A stretch of 5,002 bases of DNA, taken from assembly GCA_903885885.1 (NCBI GenBank), contig CAISKJ010000247.1:1-5002 (forward strand). Reading direction: 5' to 3'. A program made the translations under genes and the position numbers. This stretch comes from an uncultured delta proteobacterium. GTDB taxonomy: Bacteria; Myxococcota_A; Polyangia; Polyangiales; Ga0077539. Below are positions 1 to 5,002 of the stretch, in pieces (position 1 is the stretch's first letter; the number at the start of each line of letters is the position of its first letter). The notes under the pieces were generated by a model. The model saw only the letters and a list, made by a program, of their open reading frames with translations, searched no databases and was not told the DNA's origin.

Positions 1-722
1 CCATCGTGGTGAACGTGTACACCCCGGGCTGGAACGCGTTTCTCAATCGCCTCCCGGTGCTCTCGTCGAGCAGCCTCGTGCTGCGGTGGTGGGTGGCGTA
101 CGTGTTCGTGGCGCCGCTGGGGCTCCTCGCGCTCGAGCGCCTCGACGCGCGCCCGCGGCAGCGCGCGGCGCTCGCGGGCGTCGCGCTCACGGTGGCGCTC
201 TTCGCCGTGCGCGAGCGCTCGCCGCGCATCACGGGGTACTTCGGCGAGCCCGTGGTCGAGGCGTGGCACCAGGCGCGCGCGACCCACCAGATACCGCCCA
301 TCGCGACCCTCGGCGTGTGGAAGATGTACACGCTCCAGCGCGACTCGGCGGTGGTGCACGGGGAGTCGCAGCTCGGGTGCTACGAGCCCACCTTCGGGTA
401 CCACGCCGAGCACCTCCCGCTGCGGCCTGCGCACATCGGCGCCGTCACCGACGTGCGCGCGGGCCTGCTCAACCTCAAGAACCCCGCGTGCTACGTGTGG
501 CCGCGCGAGAACCGCTGCCGCCCCGGCGCGCACTTCGCCGCCGCGCAGCGCGACCAGGCGCTCGCCTTCGCGTCGCGGAGCCCCTTTCCCTTCGCAGTGT
601 CGCGCGCGCAGCGGGTGGGCAACGCCGTGTCGCTCGCGTCGTGGGCCCTCGCGCTCGTCGCGGTCGCGGGCGTCGTCGCGGCGCGCGTGCGTGCGCGCTC
701 GCGCGGTGCTGGCGAGGGCTGA
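1..722 (+). CDS. C-terminal part of a polytopic membrane protein of unknown function (5' end off window)
   Basis: The reading frame is open to the left edge (ATC precedes the first in-window GTG at 6), so this is the tail of a longer protein; residues are numbered from that GTG. Hydrophobic, probably membrane-spanning segments lie at about 28-44, 53-69 and 207-228. Between the second and third is a loop of about 135 residues, probably extracytoplasmic, with the motifs LGCYEPTFGY (123-132) and NPACYVWPRENRCRPGAHF (159-177), giving Cys125, Cys162 and Cys171. From memory, the NPxCyxxPxENxCxPGdxF pattern followed by one last helix recurs at the end of uncharacterised multi-spanning proteins in several proteobacterial groups. 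A GT-C-like or other envelope role is a guess, because the catalytic N-terminal part is missing. The protein ends in a basic tail after the last helix. The next gene starts 12 bases after the TGA stop on the same strand, so the two may be cotranscribed. I am confident it is a gene and unsure of its function. Confidence -1.
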   Translation, partial: IVVNVYTPGWNAFLNRLPVLSSSSLVLRWWVAYVFVAPLGLLALERLDARPRQRAALAGVALTVALFAVRERSPRITGYFGEPVVEAWHQARATHQIPPIATLGVWKMYTLQRDSAVVHGESQLGCYEPTFGYHAEHLPLRPAHIGAVTDVRAGLLNLKNPACYVWPRENRCRPGAHFAAAQRDQALAFASRSPFPFAVSRAQRVGNAVSLASWALALVAVAGVVAARVRARSRGAGEG

Positions 723-734
723 TAGCGTCTCGCC

Positions 735-1709
735 ATGCGCGCTGTACGTGTTGGTTCGCTCATCGGTCCCAGCGGTCTGTCGGTCGACGAGGTGCCCGAG
801 CCCGAGGCGGGCGCGGGCGAGGTGCTCGTCGAGGTGAAGGCCGCCGGGGTGAACTTTCCCGACGTGCTTCTCTCGTACGGGAAGTACCAGTTCAAGCCGT
901 CTGTTCCCTTCTCGCCGGGGGGCGAGGTGGCGGGCGTGGTGCGCGCCGTGGGCGCGGGGGTCACCTCGCTCGCCGCGGGCGATCGCGTGGCGGCCACGAT
1001 GCTCCACGGAGCCTTCGCCGAGCGCGTGGTGGTGCCCGAGCTCGCGGCGGTGAAGCTCCCCGACGCGGTGAGCTTCGAGGTGGGCGCGGCGACGCTGCTC
1101 ACGTACCAGACCACGCTCCACGCGCTCGTCGATCGGGCCGCGCTGCGCGCGGGCGAGACGCTGCTCGTGCTCGGCGCGGCGGGCGGCGTGGGCGTCGCGG
1201 CGATTCAGCTCGGCAAGCTCCTCGGGGCGCGCGTGATCGCGGCGGCGTCGACCGACGAGAAGGTCGCCTTCTGCCGCGCGCAGGGCGCCGACGAGGGCAT
1301 CTGTTACAGCCGCGAAGACCTGAAGGAGCGCGCCAAGGCCCTCACCGACGGGCGCGGTGTGGATGTCGTCTACGACGCCGTGGGAGGCGCGCACTCGGAG
1401 GCCGCGCTGCGCGCGATCGCGTGGGCGGGGAGGCACCTCGTGGTGGGCTTCGCGGCGGGCGAGATCCCGAAGATTCCGCTGAACCTCGCGCTGCTCAAGG
1501 GGTGCCAGATCGTGGGCGTTTTCTGGGGTCAGTTCGCGATGCGCGAGCCCGCGAAGAACCACGCGCACGGCGAGCAGGTGTTCGCCTGGGTGGCCGAAGG
1601 GCGGCTCGCGCCGCACGTCGACGCGGTGCTCCCCTTCGCGCGCGCGGCCGAGGCCCTCACGCGCATGGAGCAGCGCGCCGTGAAGGGCAAGGTGGTGCTG
1701 GTGCCGTGA
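735..1709 (+). CDS. Zinc-independent MDR oxidoreductase, NADPH:quinone oxidoreductase family
   Basis: This is a complete 324-residue protein, the usual length for the quinone oxidoreductase branch of the medium-chain dehydrogenase/reductase superfamily. The N-terminal GroES-like domain covers about 1-125 and includes the GVNFPD segment (38-43), where zinc-dependent alcohol dehydrogenases carry a catalytic Cys; no zinc ligands or structural-zinc Cys cluster are seen. The Rossmann domain follows, with the dinucleotide loop GAAGGVG at 147-153, then the STDEK segment (172-176) expected near the cofactor ribose/phosphate, which fits NADPH. GVFWGQF (261-267) and the late GRLAPHV segment are typical of the family. 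It should be a cytosolic enzyme reducing a quinone or an alpha,beta-unsaturated carbonyl; the substrate cannot be read from sequence. The ATG at 735 gives the normal MRAVRV start. The only purine-rich stretch upstream, GAGGG at 714-718, is too far away for a good ribosome site, so translation may depend on the upstream gene. It ends 4 bases from the stop of the convergent gene. Confidence -1.
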   Translation: MRAVRVGSLIGPSGLSVDEVPEPEAGAGEVLVEVKAAGVNFPDVLLSYGKYQFKPSVPFSPGGEVAGVVRAVGAGVTSLAAGDRVAATMLHGAFAERVVVPELAAVKLPDAVSFEVGAATLLTYQTTLHALVDRAALRAGETLLVLGAAGGVGVAAIQLGKLLGARVIAAASTDEKVAFCRAQGADEGICYSREDLKERAKALTDGRGVDVVYDAVGGAHSEAALRAIAWAGRHLVVGFAAGEIPKIPLNLALLKGCQIVGVFWGQFAMREPAKNHAHGEQVFAWVAEGRLAPHVDAVLPFARAAEALTRMEQRAVKGKVVLVP

Positions 1710-1722
1710 TGCCCTACGGGCA
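1710..1722. terminator. Small hairpin at the convergent junction (doubtful terminator)
   Basis: A perfect 5-bp stem, TGCCC pairing with GGGCA around a 3-base TAC loop, sits exactly where the two convergent genes end. It includes the minus-strand stop codon and starts one base after the plus-strand stop. No T tract follows on either strand and the stem is short, so it is not a canonical intrinsic terminator. Short GC stems are also common by chance at this base composition. It is listed because it is the only candidate structure at a junction with 4 bases to spare. Confidence -1.
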
Positions 1723-3489
1723 CTGGTAGCGCCGCGCGAACTCCGCCGCCTGCTCGTTGCGCGGGGCGCGCGCGCGCACCGCGGCGCTCTCGGCGCACAC
1801 GCACGCGCGGTCGTCGCGGGCGGCGCAGCGGAGCATCAACATCCGGTGCGGCGGCGTGAGGTCGGGCCGCAATTGCACCGCCCGCAGCGCGCTCGCGTCG
1901 GCCTCGGTTCCGCGCCCCGCGGCGGCTTCGACGGTCGCGCGCAGCACGTGGGCCATCGCCGACTGCGGCGCCTCGCGCACCATGCGCTCGCTCTCGCGTT
2001 GGGCGCGGGCGAGCGCGACAGGATCGTGCGCGAGCCGCGCGAGGTCGTCGGACCATCGCGCCGGGTGCAGCTCGCGGTAGCCGTAGCGCGCGACGTAGGG
2101 CGCGTCGTCGGGCGCGCGCACGAGCACCGAGGCGACGTCGTCGAGGTACACGAGGTGCCAGCCCTCGCGCTGCAAGAGGCCTACGCGCGCCTCCGTCCAC
2201 AGGACGGCCACGCGCAGGTCGTAGCGCGGAACGAGGCGCACGAGCCGGTCGCCCGTGAGCTGCAGGGCGTCGAGGAGAAAGCCCGTGTCGTAGAGCGCCC
2301 AGCTGCGACCGTCGACGAAGACGGGGTGCCGCGGGCCGAGCGTCCACATGAGGTAGCCGCCCATTTCGAAGTCGTGCACGAGGTTGCCCTCGGGCTGCGT
2401 GCGCGCGACGAACGCTGCCGCTCCCACCGGGAGCATCGCCGCGTTGACGCCCGCGCCGAAGGGCTTGCGCCCCGCGTAGAGGGTGGCGATTCCCGCGAGG
2501 GCGAGGGCCGCCGCGAGGGCCGCTCGCAGCCGCACCGCGTCGAGCAGGCGACGCGCGCCGAAGGCCGCCACCGGCGCCAGCGCGAGGCCCGCCAGCGGAA
2601 CGAAGCGCACCGCGCGCAAGGCCATGAACGACACGCCCGCCGCGATGAGAACGAGGGCGGCGTCGGGGCGTCGCTCACGGCGTTGCAGCGCCCCCACGAG
2701 CGCGAGCGCGATGAGCCCGCCGAGCGCCGCGATGGCGGGCGAGACGACCTGCAGTCGCCACAGCGGCTGCCACTCGGAGATGAGCGCCGCGAGCCGCGGA
2801 TCGGCCACGTGCGCGAGGCCTTCGGCGAGCCGCGCGAGCGGGTGCGGACACGCGAAGAGCGCGAGCGCCGAGAGCGCCGTGACGCTCCACGCAGTCTTCG
2901 CCTCGCGACGCTCGACGGAGGCGCCCACCGCGACGGCGCCCACCACGAGCACGCCGAGGGGACCGCTCGCGTGGAGGTTCTGCCACAGCGCGATGACGAG
3001 CGGCGCGAAGCACAGGCGCCGCGGGCGCGCGCGTGACGCCACCACGAGGTAGAGCAGCGCCGCGAGGGCCACGAACGCGAAGGTCTGCGGGCGCGGCGTG
3101 AGGCGAAACGCGAGCGTCGAGGCCACCCACGGCGCCACCGCGACGAGGGGCGCGACGCGCGCATCGCCGAGGGCGCGCGACTGCGTAAGCGTCGAGAGCG
3201 CGGCGGCGGCGAAGCCCAGCGCGGCGGTGAGCGCGATGACGCCCGTGTACGACCCGAGCGACCAGGCGCCGTACAGGGCCACGTCGGAGGCGACGTCGAT
3301 GAAGCGCCACGCGCGGCCCCGCGCGGTGTGAGAGAAGCTGTCGATCCACGGGATGGCGCGCTGCGTGGCGATGAAGCGCCCGGTGTGCAGGTGCCAGAAG
3401 GCGTCGGGGTCGAAGAGGGGCGTCCAGCGAGAGAGGGCCGTGAGGGCGCCCGCGGCGAGCGCCACCGCGACGGGGCGGCGGGCGCTCAC
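1714..3489 (-). CDS. Polytopic GT-C-like membrane protein with TPR-like C-terminal tail, function unknown
   Basis: This is a complete 591-residue protein. Residues 1-340 are mostly hydrophobic, with about nine or ten likely membrane segments. After the first helix comes DPDAFWHLHTGRFI (27-40), then IPWIDSFSHT (46-55) and the W/D-rich stretch at 61-77. An acidic/aromatic loop of this kind after helix 1 is where GT-C glycosyltransferases place catalytic residues. Further signatures are LWQNLHASGPLG (168-179), ISEWQPL (237-243), LRAVRFVPL (291-299), and, after the last helix, HDFEMGGYLMW (372-382) and PVFVDGR (389-395). I recognise this set from uncharacterised membrane proteins, often with TPR tails, in myxobacteria and other phyla; the reaction is not known to me. 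Residues about 480-591 are helical, Ala/Arg-rich and TPR-like, with a Cys group at 555, 563, 565 and 590. The GTG start lies one base after the TAG of the upstream gene, with no clear Shine-Dalgarno, which suggests translational coupling. Confidence -1.
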   Translation of the reverse strand: MSARRPVAVALAAGALTALSRWTPLFDPDAFWHLHTGRFIATQRAIPWIDSFSHTARGRAWRFIDVASDVALYGAWSLGSYTGVIALTAALGFAAAALSTLTQSRALGDARVAPLVAVAPWVASTLAFRLTPRPQTFAFVALAALLYLVVASRARPRRLCFAPLVIALWQNLHASGPLGVLVVGAVAVGASVERREAKTAWSVTALSALALFACPHPLARLAEGLAHVADPRLAALISEWQPLWRLQVVSPAIAALGGLIALALVGALQRRERRPDAALVLIAAGVSFMALRAVRFVPLAGLALAPVAAFGARRLLDAVRLRAALAAALALAGIATLYAGRKPFGAGVNAAMLPVGAAAFVARTQPEGNLVHDFEMGGYLMWTLGPRHPVFVDGRSWALYDTGFLLDALQLTGDRLVRLVPRYDLRVAVLWTEARVGLLQREGWHLVYLDDVASVLVRAPDDAPYVARYGYRELHPARWSDDLARLAHDPVALARAQRESERMVREAPQSAMAHVLRATVEAAAGRGTEADASALRAVQLRPDLTPPHRMLMLRCAARDDRACVCAESAAVRARAPRNEQAAEFARRYQCP

Positions 3490-3493
3490 GCTA
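3487..3493 (-). promoter_or_regulatory. Stop-start junction TAG-C-GTG, probable translational coupling
   Basis: On the minus strand the TAG of the cysteine-rich protein (3491-3493) is followed by one base and then the GTG start of the membrane protein (3487-3489). The sequence just upstream is GC-rich (GCGGCCCGC) with no AGGAGG-like element. Ribosomes finishing the first gene could re-initiate on the second; this is inference from spacing. Confidence -1.
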
Positions 3494-5002
3494 GCGGGCC
3501 GCGCGCGCGTCGGCGGCGCGCACCACGCGATCGAGCGGGGCGATGGTGCAGCCGCCGGCGGCGTTCATCGTCACGTCGGCGATGAGCCACATGTCGTTGT
3601 CGGCCGTGGTGGCGCGCGAGGTGACCGTGCGGGTGAACGCGCGCAGCGGCATGGTGGTGTTGCCGCAGTAGATGCGCACCGTGGAGGGGGCGCCCGCGTC
3701 GACGCGCGCGTAGGCGTGCACGCCGACGCGGTACGTGGAGCCCGCCGTGGGCGCGTCGATGCGAATGTTCTCGGGGCCGAGCGCGGTGACGTTGTCGACG
3801 TCGAGGCGCGGGCTCGCGCCGACGGCGCCGTCCCACGTGGGCGTGGTGTTGGCGTAGTAGCAGTCGAGGGGGCTCGAGAACCACGCCGGCGCCGTGGGGT
3901 GCAACATGTGGAGGTCGACGTCGCCGCTGGTGGTCCACGACAGCTCGACGCGCAGGCCCTGGCCCGTGAGGGTGATGGTGGTCATGCAGACCACGGTGCG
4001 ACCCATCGCGTCGGTGGCCTCGAGGCGCACGGTGTAGGTGCCCACGATCACCGACGAGAACGTGGTGTCGCAGCGCATCGGGTCGCCGAAGGTGCCCTCG
4101 GCGCCGGCCCCCGCGGGGCGCGTCACCACCGACCAGCGGCACGACGCGCCCGCCGACGTGGTGGCGTCGAGCGTCACCGCCGTGCCCGCGCGGCCCGTGA
4201 TGGGCGCCGGACACGTGGCCGATGGGGGCGTGCACGCGGGGTTGTCGTCGACGCGGCCGTTGCAGTCGTCGTCGACCATGTTGCACAGCTCGGGCGACGG
4301 GGTGCGCTCGCCCACGCAGGTGGCCCAGCCGGTGCCGCCCGCGAGGCACGACTGCGTGCCCCCGCGACAGGGACCTACGCCCTGCGTCCCCATGAGACCG
4401 GAGTAACAGCTGCGCATCATGCCCGCGACGCAGGTGCAGCCGACGCCGTCGTCGACGCGGCCGTTGCAGTCGTCGTCGAGGCCGTTGCACACCTCGCGCG
4501 CGGGGAGCACCTCGCCCGCGCACGCGCCCCACGTCGACCCGACGCCCCCGGTGCCCGCCACGCAGACGCGCGCGCCCACGCGGCAGAGGCCCACGCCCCG
4601 CGTCGCGGCGGCGCCGCCGTAGCACGCCTCGCTGGTGCCCGGGCGGCACGCGCAGCCGTCGTCGACGCGGCCGTCGCAGTTGTTGTCGACGCCGTCGCAG
4701 CGCTCGGGCGAGGGCCCCACGGCGCCCATGCACGCGGCCCAGAGGCCGAACTCGCCCTGGGCGTTGCAGCGCGCGGTGCCGGCGCGGCACACGCCCACGT
4801 TCACCTGCGCGAGGGGCCCCGGGTAGCACGGCGTGGTGGTGCGCGGCGCGCAGACGCAGCCCGCGCGCTGCGGCCTCGCGGCGGGGTCGCACGCGCCCAT
4901 GAGCACCGTCGCGGCGTCGGAGGCGCTCACGTCGGTGCGCGACGCCACGTCGGCGCGCGGCCCCGCGTCGGTGGTCGCGTCGAGCGAGGGCGCGCGGTCG
5001 AC
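3491..5002 (-). CDS. Cysteine-rich MopE-motif repeat protein with PKD-like and YfaP/DUF2135-like domains (5' end off window)
   Basis: The frame stays open to the right edge, so the N-terminus is missing; the GTG at 4946-4948 is probably an internal valine and is used here only for numbering (485 residues to the stop). The 18 residues before it are rich in D, A, T and P, like the linkers that follow signal peptides in exported myxobacterial proteins. Residues 31-238 form three tandem eight-cysteine modules, each ending in a motif such as CNGLDDDCNGRVDD (154-167). This motif is known as a putative metal-binding motif related to Methylococcus MopE; binding here is inferred. Residues about 246-330 look like a PKD/Ig-type beta domain (TVRLEATDAMGRTV). 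Residues about 331-465 carry LSWTTSGDVDLHMLHP (336-351), LDVDNVTALGPENI (382-395) and YRVGVHAYA (406-414), resembling YfaP/DUF2135 domains. The 33 visible cysteines imply an oxidising, extracytoplasmic location. Specific role unknown. Confidence -1.
   Translation of the reverse strand, partial: VDRAPSLDATTDAGPRADVASRTDVSASDAATVLMGACDPAARPQRAGCVCAPRTTTPCYPGPLAQVNVGVCRAGTARCNAQGEFGLWAACMGAVGPSPERCDGVDNNCDGRVDDGCACRPGTSEACYGGAAATRGVGLCRVGARVCVAGTGGVGSTWGACAGEVLPAREVCNGLDDDCNGRVDDGVGCTCVAGMMRSCYSGLMGTQGVGPCRGGTQSCLAGGTGWATCVGERTPSPELCNMVDDDCNGRVDDNPACTPPSATCPAPITGRAGTAVTLDATTSAGASCRWSVVTRPAGAGAEGTFGDPMRCDTTFSSVIVGTYTVRLEATDAMGRTVVCMTTITLTGQGLRVELSWTTSGDVDLHMLHPTAPAWFSSPLDCYYANTTPTWDGAVGASPRLDVDNVTALGPENIRIDAPTAGSTYRVGVHAYARVDAGAPSTVRIYCGNTTMPLRAFTRTVTSRATTADNDMWLIADVTMNAAGGCTIAPLDRVVRAADARAAR
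4235..4438 (-). repeat. Eight-cysteine MopE-type module 3
   Basis: Residues 171-238. Cysteine offsets are 0, 2, 10, 23, 30, 40, 51 and 58. It carries CYSG, VGPCRGG, GWATC and CNMVDDDCNGRVDDN, and is followed by AC and a Pro/Ser linker into the beta domain. The loop between the fifth and sixth Cys is the shortest of the three. Confidence -1.
4244..4275. repeat. 32-bp direct repeat, copy A
   Basis: Encodes the DDDCNGRVDD core of module 3. It is identical over 32 bases to 4448-4479, exactly 204 bases (68 codons) away. A third copy at 4658-4689, 210 bases further on, matches at 29 of 32 positions. Confidence -1.
4439..4654 (-). repeat. Eight-cysteine MopE-type module 2
   Basis: Residues 99-170. 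Cysteine offsets are 0, 2, 10, 23, 30, 44, 55 and 62. It follows module 1 directly, the Cys after DDG of module 1 being its first Cys. It carries CYGG, VGLCRVG, STWGAC and CNGLDDDCNGRVDDG. The linker to the next module is two residues longer (DDGVGC against DDGC). Confidence -1.
4448..4479. repeat. 32-bp direct repeat, copy B
   Basis: Encodes the same acidic core in module 2. It is identical to copy A at the nucleotide level, including third codon positions, which is more than protein conservation requires. Confidence -1.
4655..4858 (-). repeat. Eight-cysteine MopE-type module 1
   Basis: Residues 31-98 of the cysteine-rich protein. Cysteines fall at offsets 0, 2, 10, 23, 30, 42, 53 and 60 from the first. 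The order is CxC, CYPG, VGVCRAG, a Trp-containing stretch before the sixth Cys, PERC, then DGVDNNCDGRVDDG. This module has the most divergent acidic motif, with NN in place of DD. Confidence -1.
4658..4689. repeat. 32-bp direct repeat, copy C (29 of 32 identical)
   Basis: Encodes the DNNCDGRVDD core of module 1. It differs from copies A and B at three C/T positions, two within the GTC/GTT codon complements of the acidic residues, which account for its N residues, and one at the Asn/Asp after the Cys. Confidence -1.

Noticed and set aside
491..1114. 207-residue minus-strand frame across the 722/735 junction
   Set aside because: It is Ser/Thr/Ala-rich, antisense to two well-supported genes, and has no family features.
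86..1729. 547-residue plus-strand open frame spanning the two left genes
   Set aside because: It runs out of frame across both the membrane protein tail and the oxidoreductase, and its translation is Arg/Ala/Gly-rich low complexity with no recognisable domain. Long stop-free shadow frames are expected at this GC content.
1846..3036. 396-residue plus-strand frame antisense to the membrane protein
   Set aside because: The translation is rich in R, E, H and A without domains, while the minus-strand frame has helices and family motifs in order. It is a shadow.
3098..3585. Short plus-strand frames at 3098-3331 and 3328-3585
   Set aside because: Both are antisense to the N-terminal part of the membrane protein, low in complexity and without motifs.
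4235..4858. Regularly spaced repeats as a CRISPR array
   Set aside because: The spacing of 204-210 bases is far too long and the repeats encode a protein motif in frame; the intervening sequence is coding and itself repeated in pattern.
3486..4892. 468-residue minus-strand frame overlapping the cysteine-rich protein
   Set aside because: It is His/Arg-rich low complexity in another frame of the same strand. Its apparent repeats only mirror the DNA repeats of the real gene.
4883..4906. VLMGAC as a lipoprotein signal cleavage site for a start at 4948
   Set aside because: The preceding residues (ASRTDVSASDAAT) are polar and acidic with no basic n-region or hydrophobic core, and the -3 position is Met. 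The frame also continues upstream, so the real signal should lie beyond the window.

Overview
This is a very GC-rich window (roughly 70% or more by eye) packed with genes, and the real reading frames have strong G/C bias at third codon positions. Together with the CNGxDDDCNGxVDD cysteine modules, this fits a myxobacterium-like member of the Myxococcota, perhaps the Polyangia. That placement is inferred from composition and protein style; no marker gene is present.

The layout is two convergent gene pairs. Left, plus strand: the C-terminal part of a multi-spanning membrane protein of unknown function (1-722, running off the left edge), then 12 bases later a complete zinc-independent medium-chain dehydrogenase/reductase of the quinone oxidoreductase type (735-1709). 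Right, minus strand, in order of transcription: a large cysteine-rich, probably exported protein (5002-3491, N-terminus off the right edge), then after a single base a 591-residue polytopic membrane protein with a TPR-like tail (3489-1714). The two pairs meet tail to tail with only 4 bases between their stop codons, so transcription must end inside the opposing genes or at a very small hairpin at the junction.

The most notable object is the cysteine-rich protein. It has three tandem modules of about 70 residues. Each holds eight cysteines, the first five with identical spacing in all three modules, and each ends in an acidic MopE-like motif. After them come a PKD-like beta domain and a C-terminal domain resembling YfaP/DUF2135. 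Its stop is followed at once by the GTG start of the membrane protein, which suggests translational coupling and perhaps a shared role at the cell envelope. The membrane protein carries the full signature set of a family that looks GT-C-like but whose reaction I do not know.

No RNA genes, mobile elements, CRISPR arrays or clear promoters are visible. There is no gene-free stretch longer than 12 bases, so most regulatory sequence must lie outside the window or within the genes.
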